The notes under the pieces are model-generated. The model had not been told where the DNA came from and did no database searches. It worked only from the letters and a program-made list of their open reading frames with translations. From Prorocentrum cordatum (Eukaryota; Sar; Dinophyceae; Prorocentrales; Prorocentraceae), in the NCBI GenBank assembly GCA_963575745.1, contig CAUYUJ010015009.1:194773-258772 (forward strand): 64,000 nucleotides of DNA, written 5' to 3'. Positions within the stretch are counted from its first letter, which is position 1. Every line of letters starts with the position of its first letter. This document shows positions 21,063-32,227 of the stretch, in pieces. The position numbers and the translations under genes are program-made.

Positions 21063-21649
21063 GCCTCCCCTCCGCGAGCCTCCTCCGCGCCGCCGTCGGG
21101 GGCTGCTGGCTGCCCCCCGACGACCCGCGGCCGCCGGCGCTGTGGGCCTGGTGGCCCAGGGTCCCCCCCCCCCGCGCCCTCCGCGCCCCCCCCCGCGCCC
21201 TCCGCCCCCGCCGGGGGGGGGGGGAGGGGAACACGAGAGAGCACATCCACACTGCCGGCCTCGCTCGCACTGCTCCAGCCGAGGTGCCGCTCGTGGCCGC
21301 GCAGCTCGCAGCGCAGCGCCCCCCAGCTCTGGATGCCGGAGGGGTGCTGCGGCTCCCCGAGGCGCCGCCTTCCGTCGTCCGGTCCGTCGCCGTCGTGCTG
21401 CACTCCGACGCGGTGCTCGCAACCCTGCACTTTCACCTCCTGGATGCCAAAGTCGTGCTGGTGCCGAGACCGCCACACGCCACAAGGCGGAAACCGTGAC
21501 ATCCTGACGTAAGCCATCCGAGCTGCCGCACCGAGTCCGTGACACGCAACAAAGTGGGACACGCACACAAGCGCTGGTCACACGAGCTGCCACACCGAGT
21601 CCGTGACACGCTGCATGGCTGAAACTATGACACACTCACGCTGCTGGGT
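21063..21649. other. GC-rich spacer with a 66-bp duplication
   Basis: GAGCTGCC[G/A]CACCGAGTCC followed by GTGACACGC occurs at about 21520 and 21586. No gene recognised. Confidence 0.45.
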
Positions 21650-22130
21650 AGTGCTGGATTGCGACGTGCTGCTCAACCTCGTCGTGGTAGACACCGTGGT
21701 ATCACGTGATTCCGTCGTGCTGTGCAGCGGCGAGGTGTTCAGCTAGGTTGTGGCGGACACCAAAGAAGTGAAGTGCTCGAATCCGTAGAGCCGGATAGCG
21801 GCCACGTGCTCTTCTCCATCGCGGAGAAAATCGTGTAAGCGCCCGTCTCCATAGTGCCAACCACCGACTTGCCGCACCTCACCGTGGTGATAGAACTCGC
21901 GGTCTTGCACGATCCCGTAATGCCGGATGGCGACGTTGTGCTCGCCTCCGTCGTGAGGGACCTCGTGGTGGCGCTCCATTCCGTGGTCTTGAAAAGCGAC
22001 GTAGCGCTCGACTCCGTCGTTCCTGAAAGCAGGATGCCGACGTGGTGCTCGACTCCGTCGTGGTGGACGCGGACGTGCTCCACTCCGTCACGCTAGATAG
22101 CGACGCGGTGCACGATAGCGACGCGTGCCG
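21650..22130. repeat. Degenerate ~42-45-bp minisatellite
   Basis: Recurring words GTGCTCGACTCCGTCGTG and GATNGCGACGTGGTGC in tandem. Open frames through it reflect the repeat and translate to His/Gly/Asp-rich or Ser/Thr-rich strings. Confidence 0.6.
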
Positions 22131-23279
22131 TATTGCGCCCCAGTAGATGTCGGAATCGAGGGTGCAAGTCGTACTGCTCGTCCACTCCTGGATGCGCGGG
22201 TCAGGCGATGTGATGAGAGAACAGGCTCGCACACCGCACTGGTGGTCATTCGCTCGTCCGCGCACACCGTTCGCACAGAGGTACAAAAACCGGCAGAAGC
22301 ATACTTTCTCGGAGGTCAGCACGGAATATCCGCGTGGTGACCCCAAATAATCCCCACCGACCCACCACGCGGTGCGATCACCTCACAATTGTCGGGGGCG
22401 TCCAAGAGGGGGGCGTCCAGGAGGGGGGGCGCAGACCATGGCGGGCGGCATGTGCGCGGCCCAAGGGGGGGGGCCAGGGACGCAGTGGAACAAGAAGAGG
22501 CGCCATGAAATCTGGGCAGATCTCATGGCCCACGCCGTGATATCCCCCCCCCCTCATCATCACCCCCCTCTCTGCCGCCCCCGAAACTCGGGGACCCCCG
22601 AGATCCTCTTCCTCCTCGCCGGTGGCGCGCCTGGGACGCCCGGAGGCCTCCCGCGCCGGGCCCCCCGTCGCGCGCGCGCGCGGGCGGGGGGGGGGGGACG
22701 GCCCCCCACTGGGGGTGCGCGGGTGAGGGCAGGGCTGGATCCAAGCGGCCGTGGTTGGCGATCTCGTGGGCCGCGTTCGCTTCGGCTTCGTGTTTTGCGG
22801 TAGGAAGGCGGGTTCGGGACAGAGGCGAGGGAAAACGAGAGCAGGACGAACACGAGAAACACCGTTTAGGTTCAGCCCTGGGTGAGGCTAACCTGGTTCA
22901 CACAATTTCGCGCACCTCGGGGGAGCGCAAACATGGATCAGTGATCCATGGATTTGGCGCGCGGTCGCCTGATCCATAGATCGGGGGAGGTGCCCTCCCC
23001 GAAATGCGGCCAGTGCCGCCTCGTTCCCTCGTTCGGCGGCGGAAATCGCGATTCCCCACGAAAATGGGACCCGTCGCTCATCCACGCTCCCTGAATCCAT
23101 GCTTGCGATCGCCGGAGCGATGCGCGGTTGCCTCCGCGCCCCCGCGCCACCCCCGCAGGAGAATCGTAGCCGCTCCGGCCCAGGCCGCGATTCGCGCGGA
23201 AGCGCGGCTCTCTTCGCGCCCCCGTTGCGGGTGGCCTTGAGAGCCCCCCTCGGAACCCCTGCGGGCCGTGCCAGGAGGA
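22131..23279. other. No recognisable gene
   Basis: GC-rich; G-runs at 22410-22440 and 22685-22700. The word CCGCGTGGTGACC at 22330 belongs to the palindromic word family seen at 19500. GATCCATG[G/A]AT-type inverted words at 22935-22985. Confidence 0.4.
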
Positions 23280-24340
23280 CCGTCCTTACACCCGACGACG
23301 CAGGGGGGCGAGGTGTGCGAGAGGAAGGGAGTGGACGGGTAGGGCGCGGCGAAGGAAGGATGGGGCAGGGCGTGGGGGGAGAGGGGAGCAGGGGCGATGG
23401 GGTGGCGAGGGGAGGAGGGGGGGGGCGTCGTCGTCGAGAAGAGACGGGGTGGTTGCGGGAAGGAGACGGGGTGTCGGGGGAGAATAGAAATTCCAGCTCG
23501 ACAAGGCATTGCAAGGAGAATAGAGCACTGGATGGCAAGAAACAAGTCAGCGACAAAGTAGATGGGGGGGGCGAGGGAGGAGGGGGGATGAGAGAAGGGC
23601 GGGGGAGTGGACGGTTGGGGGGGGTCTAAAGGGATGGAGGGGCAGGGCGAGGGGGGGGGGCAGAAGGAGAGGAGAGTAGGGAGGAAGGAGGCAAGCTGGA
23701 TGCGCCAGCGCCACATCCGACACCCTGCCCCGCCCGCCCCTTCCTTCCCATTGCGTTGGGCCGTCTTCTGCCTGCTGGCTGGGAGGAGGATGGAGGAGGG
23801 AGAATCGAGGAGAACGAGGAGGAGGATGAATAGGAACAAACCGAGAGGAGTTTCGGAGAGGAGGATGAGGAGGGATGCGAGGGGCAGCAGGAGGGGAGGA
23901 GTGAACCATGAACCTCCCCATGGCGAACGACAATCTTCATGAGCACCTCTACCTCGACTTCGCTTGGCTGAGACGGAGGGCAGAGGAGGAGATCGGGAGG
24001 GGGGGATTCCGCGATCGGAAGGGGGATGAGACGAGGGAGGCAAGAGCACCGCTCTTTCAACGAGCCTGCCCGCGGTGCCATCGTCAGGGGAAAGGGGAGA
24101 GGAGAAACGACGAGGACCACGGGGACGAAGGAGGGATGGAGGAACGGAGGAGGAATGGACACAACGAAATGAACGAAATGAACGAAAATGAGGAAGAAGG
24201 ACGAAACGAAAAGATGAAGGTAAGGAGGAAAGGACGACATGAAACGGAAAGCTCAACGAGGACCACGGGACGAACGAGGGATGGAGGAACGGAGGAGGAA
24301 AGGATTCGTGGGGAGGAGAGGACGACATGGAATGGAAAAC
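23280..24340. repeat. G-rich purine tract with ~87-bp duplication
   Basis: 23290-23660 is G-dominated (GGGGAGAGGGG). 24107-24345 repeats GGACGACATG[G/A]AA[T/C]GGAAA and AACGAGGACCACGGG at about 87-bp spacing. Frames are Arg/Glu/Gly-rich artefacts. Confidence 0.7.
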
Positions 24341-25330
24341 TCAACGAGGATGGGGCTTCCGCCAGAGACGCCGGCAACCTGTGGCCCCCGCGCGTGCCGG
24401 CCGTGGCACAACTCTGGGAGGATGAAAACCTGAAGGGGCTCTGGGACACACAAATAAATACACACAAATCAAAGGATGCCCCATATTTTCTCATATTTTC
24501 TAGGTTGTCTTCCCCCCCACTTCCCATATTTTCCAATATTTTCCTGGGAATCGACGGTTGATTGTGTCTGTGTGTGTGTTTTCCCTCCTGAAAACCACGA
24601 GCACATGTGGGTTGCCGCCCAAGTGCCCGCCGTAAGGAGGCGACGACGACGACCGCGGAGACGACGACGACGGCGACTGCTAAGACAACAAGGGGACGAC
24701 GGACACGACAGCGACGACAGCTGCCCCCAGCGACGCGAAAGAAACGCTTGCGCCTGAAGCGCCGCCCGTGGGGCCCAAGCGCGGATCCTCGAAATCCGCG
24801 CGAAGCGCCACAAGTTTATGTTTACGTGGTTTTTCTTTTTCGACTGGAGAAGGTGCGGCGGGGACGCGGGGACGAGAGTCGGGGATCTTCTGACCCGGGT
24901 CAACCCAGACCCTGGTCAGCAGGAAACCAAAAACTGCAGTGCAGGAAACAGAAACTGCAACGCAGGTCTTCGCAAACCCGGGTCAACCAACATGCGCGGC
25001 CGCTTCGTGGCCACGAGCGGCTCGCTGACCCGGGTCAGCCAGAGGGGGTCTTCGCAGGATCCTGCAGGATCTGGCGCCCTGGCTGACCCCCGTTTGCATT
25101 GACCCCCGTCTCTTGAGCCCCGAGACAGTGACGACGGCAGCCTGCCGGGCTCCACGAGCCGCTTGCCCGCGGTGAGGTTGTGCAGCGCCCGGATCAGGGC
25201 CGCCACCACGAGCTGCCGCTGCGGAGGTCGCTCTTTTGGCCGCCGCCGCCGCGTGCGACGCCATCGGCGCCCGTCTTCGTCGACGCCGTCGTGGCGGGCA
25301 CGCGCGCGCGCGCGTCGCGTCTCCCCACGA
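24341..25330. other. Non-coding region with perfect 12-bp palindromes
   Basis: TGACCCGGGTCA, a perfect palindrome, occurs at 24891-24902 and 25026-25037, with a partial copy AACCCGGGTCA at 24977. Otherwise no gene seen. (CGACGA)n-like words at 24640-24720. Confidence 0.5.
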
Positions 25331-25351
25331 ATCGCTCCTAGAGGCCACCTG

Positions 25352-25527
25352 GATGGGGTCCGAATAGACGGGGTCGGAGGGTCGCGCCGCATCGCCGATG
25401 CATCGGCGACGTCGGCGATGCATCGGCGATGCATCGGCGTTTAAATGTCGTGCTCCACATCGAGCTGCATCGTCGATGCATCGGCGATGCGGCGCGACCC
25501 TCCGACCCCGTCTACTCGGACCCCATC
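25352..25527. repeat. Long inverted repeat (about 55-bp arms)
   Basis: The left arm 25352-25406 (GATGGGGTCCGA ... CCGATGCATCGG) and the right arm 25473-25527 are reverse complements with about one mismatch (AATAGAC versus GAGTAGAC). The similarity extends less perfectly outwards to about 25338 and 25541. The 66-bp centre consists of CGATGCATCGGCGATGCATCGG-like words and an AT-rich core TTTAAATG. No coding capacity. A foldback/MITE-like element or a replication-generated palindrome. Confidence 0.85.
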
Positions 25528-25750
25528 TGGGAGGCTCTTAGAGCACCGTACACCGCACGTCGCTGGCGAAGCGGGAGGATGAAAGGGCAACGAAGAACGT
25601 GACGACGACGCCGACGACCGGGGGGTCTCCTGCTCTTTCCTCTCGGCCGCCAGCAGCGCGCGGTCCAGCAGGTCGAATTGCACCAAAGACAGCGCCAGCG
25701 CGCGGCTGTGCTCCAGCTGCCTCGACATCGAGGCGCTGCCGCCATGGGAG

Positions 25751-25954
25751 GTCGTGGCCGTCGACGGAGGAAGGCGAAATGAGATGCGAAGGATTTTTGA
25801 CATCAACCGCCAAAGACCCCCTTCGGAGGCGGAGGAAGAGGAGGAGGAGGAGGAGCAGGAAGAGGAGGAGGTCGTGACCGTCGACGGAGGAGGGCGAAAT
25901 GAGATGCGAAGGATTTTTGACAACAACCGTCAAAAGCCCCCCTTTCAGAGGCGA
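25751..25954. repeat. Direct duplication of ~84 bp around a short (GGA)n
   Basis: Copy 1 (25751-25834) and copy 2 (25869-25954) share GGTCGTG[G/A]CCGTCGACGG and GCGAAATGAGATGCGAAGG then ATTTTTGACA. A (GGA)n of about 34 bp lies between. Identity is about 90 per cent by eye. Confidence 0.85.
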
Positions 25955-26249
25955 AGCGTGACCCCCGCCCGCCTACGGTACCGAGCGCCGCTCTGGCGAG
26001 CCACAGGGACAGGGGGGCGAGAGCACGGTCATGTGCTGCTTCGTGTTTTTTGTGCAGTCAGGCCTGGTCTCCTGGACCAAACACGTAGCTGGCATTGAGG
26101 CGAGAGCGCGTTTCCTGAGTAAATCTCAGCAGCCCTTTGGGCTGAGGTGGTCTAGTGGGTTCTTCTTTTCGTCTTCCACAAGCCCTATTCTTTGGGGGGA
26201 GGGGTACCCTCCTCCCTCCCTCCCTGATGTTTTTTTTGGGTTTGCGAAG

Positions 26250-26850
26250 GGTGCAAGCGTCCAAAGATGGCCCAACATGGCTCCAAGAGGACCTCCGATG
26301 CTCCAAGATGACCTTCAATGCGGCTCAACACCGTCGAAGATGGTTCAGGATCGCTTTCGACATGGCTCCAAGAGGCCCGTCGAGGGCCACAAGACGGTCT
26401 CAAGTGCTCTCGGAGCCCCCTCAGGACCCACCCAAGAAGCCACCATTCTTCAAACACCTACAGAAAGTCAATCATCCTTGCCTTCTCACCTTTTCGCTTC
26501 CGATGCGATTCGAGGCATCACGATTTGTCCCAAGATGGCCCAAGTCAGCCTCCAGAGAGGCTCACGAGAACCTCAAAACGGCCCGAAGAGCGCCCACGAT
26601 CGGCCCAAGAGCGTCCCAAGAGGGCACCAAGCGGCGATTTTGATGGTCCCAAGGGGGGGGGGTGGGACGAAAATCGGGGACACCCCTCCTTCTGATCGAT
26701 GGCCTCCAAGATGGCCCCATGAGGCCCTCTTATGGCTCCAACGGGACCCCCTAAGAGGGCTCTAAGAGACCACCCAAAAGAGCCCCAAGAGGACCCCAGG
26801 CTCCCCCAAACGAGTTCCAAGAGGGCTCCCAGAGGCGACTTTGAGGGCTC
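26250..26850. repeat. Degenerate minisatellite of CCAAGATGGC-like words
   Basis: Words CCAAGATGGCCC, CTCCAAGAGG and CCCAAGAGG recur every 12-30 bp for about 600 bp. Similar to 12180-12440. Plus-strand frames are open by composition only. Confidence 0.6.
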
Positions 26851-27649
26851 TGTCTTCGTCCTCGCTGCCCTCCTCCTTCTCCTCGCCCTTGCCCTCATCT
26901 TCCTTTTTTCTTCTTCCTTCTGCTCTTCGTCGCCGTGGTGGTCGTCGTCTTCCTCCTCCTCCTCCTCCTCCTTCCCTCGCCCCACGCGGGCCCCAAAGAT
27001 GGCGCAAAGAGGCCCTCCAAAGCCACCCCCTTGCTCCCCAAGATCTCTTTGTTCACCCTGGTTGTCCGCTTTGTTTCACTGTATGTGTCTCTTCGTCTCT
27101 TTTCCTTAGAATGGTCTGGTGAGGATACTTTTTGGTCGCGAACGCAAACGGTACAGCCGCGCGCCGTCAGAACGAAGCAACAATGCAACGACCTAAATTA
27201 CGCACCAAGCGCACAGGAGCGAACTACGCTGCGGCTCAGGTCTGGTGAGGATACGCGAAACGTGAATAATGGAGAAGAAGCTTCAAGATAATCGGTCCCC
27301 CCTGTGGGACACTTCTATGCTCCGTGTCTACCACCATGAGAACCCTCTAGCGTAACGCTGTTATGCAAAAGCGAGCAAAAACCTCAAGGCCCCGTAAACC
27401 AGGACATGCTAGGCCAAGGCCTCCAACATCCCTCGATACCATTTTTTACAGACGGCGGCGCGAAATAGCAAACACTGCACTGCAACGTTCTCGGCATAAA
27501 CCGGATAAATCCTGAAGCAAAGCCTGCAGCCCCCCATTGACCCGGACAAAGACCCGAATCCAGCAATGCAGCAACAACAAAAAACACTGGACGACCGACG
27601 GGTGGTCGTTTGTTGCTTGTGCCACAATCGTGGTTTGCTCTCTGTGGGC
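26851..27649. other. No recognisable gene; short (TCC)n
   Basis: (CCT)n at 26945-26975. The remainder is mixed. GGTCTGGTGAGGATAC occurs twice, near 27112 and 27239 (AATGGTCTGGTGAGGATACT and CAGGTCTGGTGAGGATACG). Confidence 0.4.
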
Positions 27650-27744
27650 TTCGGGCGGCCTCCAGAGGCCTCCAGGAGCCGCCCTGGGGACCACCGCAGA
27701 GTCCCCAGGGCGGCCCTGGGAGGCACCTGGAGGCCGCCCCGAGT
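27650..27744. repeat. Inverted repeat, ~42-bp arms, GC-rich
   Basis: The left arm TCGGGCGGCCTCCAGAGGCC ... CGCCCTGGGGAC (27650-27691) pairs with the right arm GTCCCCAGGGCGGCC ... GAGGCCGCCCC (27701-27744); about 38 of 42 positions match around a 9-bp loop. The hairpin is flanked by GCAGCAACAACAA on both sides (near 27569 and 27759), followed each time by ACACTGGAC. Confidence 0.75.
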
Positions 27745-27899
27745 CTAGAGAGAGAGCAGCGCAGCAACAACAAATGTACACTGGACTTTGCAGGAACGGG
27801 TGTCGCTTCCCGAATTGCCCATGTCCTGGTTAATCTTTGTCCTGGCCTCCGGGGCCTGACGACCCCTGCCGCGATGTTCTGGAGGGAAGAAGCAGCGAA

Positions 27900-28700
27900 C
27901 TCATAGGGGGGAGGGAGGAATCCCACGGGGGCGGGGGAGGGGGGAGGAATTCAACGGGAGGGGGGGGAGAGGGGAGCTTGGGGGGGGGGGAGGGGAACCC
28001 CCAGGGGAGGGGAGAGGGAAGGAGCCATCCCAGGAGCGGGGAGCCGGGAGGGAGACGACGGACGCTCCCCGCAAAGGTCGCCGACACGTGCCTCCTCCCT
28101 CCCTCGGGCGGGCCCCTCCCGCGGAAGAGGGGGGGGCGGGCCTGTCCGCAAGGTCGGCCATGGCGACGCCGCCGAAGTCGCGGTCTCGGGGCGCCGTCGC
28201 CGCTGTCGTCGGTCCGTTGTCTGTCCCCGACGCGGTCCGTCGTCGTCGTGGTCTCTGTCGGCGTCCGCAGTCGTCCGCGGACAGCGTCCGTCCCCGACAT
28301 CGTCGCCGACGACGTCGTCGTCGTGGTCTTGGTCGTCGTCGTCCGCCCGATATCGCTCGTCGTCGTCATCCTCCAAGTCGTTCGTCCTCGATATCGCTCG
28401 CCGTCGTCGTCGTCGCCGCCGCCGCCGCCACCGCCGCCGTCGGTCGTCGCCCGTGGTCGTCGACGTCGTCGCCCGTGGTCGACGTCCTCGTCCGCCCCTG
28501 GAGGCCTCCGGGGGGGCCACTGGCCCTGGGCACCGCGGCGGGGTGCCCGCCCGAGGGGGTGGTTCTGGGCGCGGCATCCTCTGGGCTTCGGGCCGGCGGC
28601 CCGGGGTGCAGCCATCGTGCCTCCTCCGATCGCTCCGGGCCGGTGGCCTTTGATCCCTTGGAGCTGGGCGCGGCCTCCTCTCAGTGCTCCCCCTCTTCCG
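27900..28700. repeat. G-rich tract then (GTC)n-rich tract
   Basis: 27905-28050 has GGGGGAGGGGGG words; 28200-28480 is dominated by CGTCGTCGTC and CGCCGCCGCC units. No protein evidence beyond open GC-rich frames. Confidence 0.6.
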
Positions 28701-28729
28701 AAGGCGGGGCGGAGGAGGCGTGATCGGCC

Positions 28730-28930
28730 AACATCGGATCGGGAGGTCAGATCAGATCGGAATCGGAATGGAATCGGATCGGCCGAACGAAACTGCAAAA
28801 CGACGCCATGTGAGAATCGGGCCGCATCGGATCGACAACATCTCGTCGGATCGGGCCAGCCGGAATCGAGATTGCATCGGATCGATCGTATCGAGATGGG
28901 CACCGCTTGGAGACGAGGCTCACCTCGTGT
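28730..28930. repeat. ATCGG-word tandem region
   Basis: ATCGGATCGG, GATCGGAATCGGAATGG and CATCGGATCG recur irregularly. No gene. Confidence 0.55.
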
Positions 28931-30019
28931 CCCTCTACGCTCGTTAGCATAATTCGCCTCAGAGATGGTTTCCACCCTCTCTTTATGGCCTACCAGGCGA
29001 CTTAGTGTATGTTTCGAGCTCCCCCACGCGGGTAACATTCACTTCGGAGGAGAGCCCGTCGGGGCAACCGCGGCCTTTCCTGGCGGTTCAAAATCTGTGC
29101 AGAGTTGCCGATCGCCTCTCCGTCGGCCCTCTCACACGTTTTTCATCCCCTTCTCCGTCGGCCCCTCTCCCTCAGCGAAGGATGAGGGCGGGGGACTGCG
29201 ATGGCGCCGGCTTCTTGAGGACAGATCTGCTGACAGCTATAGCAAGGGGGAGGACGGAGAAAGGGGAACGAGGTGGAGGAACGGGAGGAGGATGAGGAGG
29301 ATGATCGTAGCGTATTGCTGATGTCCTCGAGGGTGGGCATTGCCCTATCGAGTCTGATGGGCCACGTGGGCTCTTCCATCCTTGGAGCGGTGCCCTTGAG
29401 CGTCTGGTCCCATATTCTGAACTTGAACGTTGTTGGCACCCGGTATTGGTGGATGGTACGTGTAGTCAACATACCCCGAGACAGCCACCTCTTTTCGACA
29501 CTTGAAGTTCGACGGGGGGGTGCTCTATGGTAGGCCCTATCGCCGCCTGCCTTGCGAGTGATGCGTCATGCTGTCTCACTGTCTGCTCCACCGAAGGAAA
29601 CCTCGCCGTCATGGTGGTGACGGGAACGGACCCGCCCCACAACGTGGCAGCTTGGGAAACACGCTCTGGCGAACCACCGCCATAAGGGTGCCATGGGTGG
29701 GCAACTCTTTCTCAGACAGGACGGGTCGCCCCCCGGAAGGTGAACGGGGCGGACCCGCGCCACGGCCGCCCATGGTCCTCTGGGGAAGGCCCGCGGGCCC
29801 CGCTCCACAGCTGGGCATCACTCCAACCTGGGGGTGCCCTTCCAGCATCTAATTTTCTACTAATCACAGGAGAAATCATCCGACTGTTGACTGAAATTGC
29901 AGAAAAGAAGGGGACCGTATGAGCAAAAGCCTCCCCCCTGGAGGGGAATTGGACAGGCGATCCCTCCTTTTGCGTTCCTCGCCATGCCATCGCCGTGAGG
30001 GATACGAGCTGTGGTAAGC
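28931..30019. other. No recognisable gene
   Basis: Mixed GC-rich sequence. 29623-29765 contains two GNACGGACCCGC/GGGCGGACCCGCGCC-like words and related hairpins, but no ORF with recognisable content. Confidence 0.4.
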
Positions 30020-30460
30020 GAGTGGGCGTAGGAACGTGCAGGGCCGCCGGCCTTGCCGCCAGAGTTTGTCCTTGAGCCTCCTGCGTCAAGCGCAGAATCT
30101 GTGGATACACGAAAGCTGGCATTGCCGCCGGGCAGCGCCCAGAAGGAGACGAACCATGGTAAACAGGCGAACGTGACTGCGCAGGGCCGCTGGCCTTGCT
30201 GCAAGGCTCTGTCCTTGAGGCACTTGCCTCGCGACAAGGGTAAGCGCGCAGAATCTGTGGATGCACGAAATAAAGCATCGCCGCCAACCAACACCCCAAA
30301 GGAGAGGAACGGTGGTAACCAGAAAAAACGGTGACTCTGCGTGTGACCACCAGCCTTGCCGCCAGGCAATGTCCTTGAGACCGCGCCTCGCGACGGGGGT
30401 AAACGCGCAGAATCTGCGGATGCACGAACGTCGGCATTGCTTGCCGCCTACCAGCGTCAG
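30020..30460. repeat. ~157-bp tandem repeat, about 2.8 units
   Basis: Units near 30023, 30088, 30244 and 30403 share CGCAGAATCTGTGGAT[G/A]CACGAA, GGCATTGCCGCC, and GTCCTTGAG near their ends. Because unit lengths (156 and 159) are multiples of three, a minus-strand frame (30437-29712) stays open and encodes about 52-residue repeats beginning FVHPQILR. That ORF has no other support. Confidence 0.8.
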
Positions 30461-30515
30461 GAGGAGGAGGGCGAGGAAGAGGAAGAGGAGGAGGACGAAG
30501 GGGGAGGAGGAGGAG
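30456..30515. repeat. Short (GGA)n tract
   Basis: About 60 bp of GGA/GAA. Lies about 130 bp beyond the stop of LINE-C. Confidence 0.9.
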
Positions 30516-30642
30516 TTTATCTAGGCGCGGCTGAAAGCGTGCAAGCGGGGCTGGCTACGTAGACAGACGCAGGCGAGAGCCTGACAGGAAAAGCCTCGGG
30601 CACATCGCACACGGGAACGCCGCGCGAGGAAGGGGCAGGAGG

Positions 30643-31690
30643 CTAGCCCGACACGGCGCATTCGTCCTCGACCACGACCAGGCCCCCGTAGGTGGCGTCG
30701 AGGGCATATTCGCCGAAACGGCGAGGCCTCAGCTGTCCCTGCACAGACGACAGCAGCGGCTGCCCAGTACGAGGGTGCAGGCCCTCCCAGAGACGGTCTA
30801 AACGAGTGCGCGTCTTGGGGGGCGCTCCGCCGTGGCAAGGGAGCGGCAGGAGCTGCGCATTCTCGCTGGAGTGCGCACCACAGCGGGCGCAGAAGACGAA
30901 TTGGCCAATGTGCCAGACGCGGTGCCCCCCTCCAGGGGCGCGCACGGCTGGGATGAAGGCGCCCCGTTGCCGAACGACGCGGAAACACCTGGCGCGCCTG
31001 AAGCCCGTGGGAGACGGCACGGGCGAGTGGGCAGCAGGGGGCGGCTCCGTGCCCGCCGTGAGGGCTGGCGTCGGCCCCCGTCGCTTGGCCCGCCGCAGCT
31101 GTCCGTGGCGCGGCGCCTGCTGCGATTTGGGGCCAACAGCCTGAATTGTCCTGGCAAGGAACTTGGCCACGAAGGCGACTAGATTAAAGGAGCGCTGCGC
31201 ACGCTGGCTGGCCTCGGCATCCTTGGGATGGAGGGGGGCGCCCACGCGGGCGCTGACATCAGCGTGGCGGTCCCCCCACCTCGCGACAACGCCCAGCTCC
31301 TGCTCGTCATCGTGACGGCGGCGGGCATGGCCTTGCACCTTCCGCGCTTCCACCCCTTCCCCCAAGGTCGTACGTGCGATCCCATATCTGAGGCCGCGCG
31401 TCAGCGCCCTCGCACATGGCGCCCGTGGTCTCGAAACGGCCACGCTGGAAGCTTGAGGCCGCCCAATCGCAGTCCGAGTGGTAGCGAAAGGGGCCCAGCC
31501 CAGCGTGAGTGAAATACATGAGCAGGCCATGTGCCTCGGCCAGGTCCGACGCTTGGTGCGGGCCAGGCAGCAGGCCGCGCAGGAGCGCCACGAGGCCCCC
31601 ACTGTCGCCGACCTGCACGACGCACCGGCCCGCGCGTAGGAGACGCATGTCGCCCTGTACAAGCGACGCGCGCGAGCCGTCGCCGAAGGC
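30643..31690 (-). pseudogene. LINE-C RNase H domain and C-terminal cysteine cluster
   Basis: FGDGSRASL (31687) holds the first catalytic Asp; SDLAEAHGLLMYF (about 31575) the Glu; YHSDCDWAASSF the next Asp. The frame then shifts near a CCCCC run at 31359-31363 (plus strand) and resumes as EARKVQGHARRR and GDRHADVSARVGAPLHP (31275), the terminal His/Asp motif. The same frame runs on to FVFCARCGAHSS and LLPLPCHG, a CxxC...C knuckle also seen in LINE-B, and stops at 30643. RNase H would remove the RNA strand during cDNA synthesis. Confidence 0.8.
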
Positions 31691-32227
31691 CTCCCCTTCG
31701 AGATGGCCGTCCAGCGGAGGAGGAGGGGCCGATCACCCAGGGCCGAGGGTCGGGGACAAGGCCGTGCCTCCAAAGGGCCCAGTCGGGGTGCTCACGGAGG
31801 CCCTCGCGGACAGAGGGGGGGAGGTCATAGTCCCGCGCGTACTGCCAAGTGGCCGAGCACTCACCCGCGATCCTGGCGGCGAGGGCGCGATCCTGGCGGC
31901 GAGCCGCACAGGGGGCGCGTCGGATCGGTCGTCAGGCCGTGCTTGTACTTGCGAGCCTGATCCCAGGTGCCATTCGCTGCAATCGCTCGGGGACTGGCCT
32001 GATGCTGGATGTAGTCAGGCCCGCGTGCTCCATTGCGCAGCTTGCGGATGGGTGACGAGTGCGGCCTATGTGGGAGCTTCGACATGTAGTCGCAGCTCTG
32101 GCGGGCACGATCCACCGGCCAATCCACGATCGCGAGGCGAGCAACGTGCAGCGCAGAGCAAGGGCACGTACTAGTGATATCCATCTTATAACCATCCTAA
32201 GGCACATTCCTGGTCCGAGCCTCCAAC
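31691..32227 (-). pseudogene. LINE-C ORF2 spacer between RT and RNase H
   Basis: Short competing frames (for example 32207-31932). No motif recognised; expected to be the RT connection/linker by position. Confidence 0.4.

Noticed and set aside
27837-28952. 371-codon plus ORF
   Set aside because: Covers G-rich and (GTC)n tracts; composition-driven and motif-free.
29712-30437. 241-codon minus ORF with FVHPQILR repeats as a repeat protein
   Set aside because: Unit lengths of the DNA tandem repeat happen to be multiples of three; no other coding evidence.
30643-31773. 376-codon ORF as an intact protein
   Set aside because: Its first 130 codons are the wrong frame of the RNase H domain; only the part after about 31360 is the real frame.
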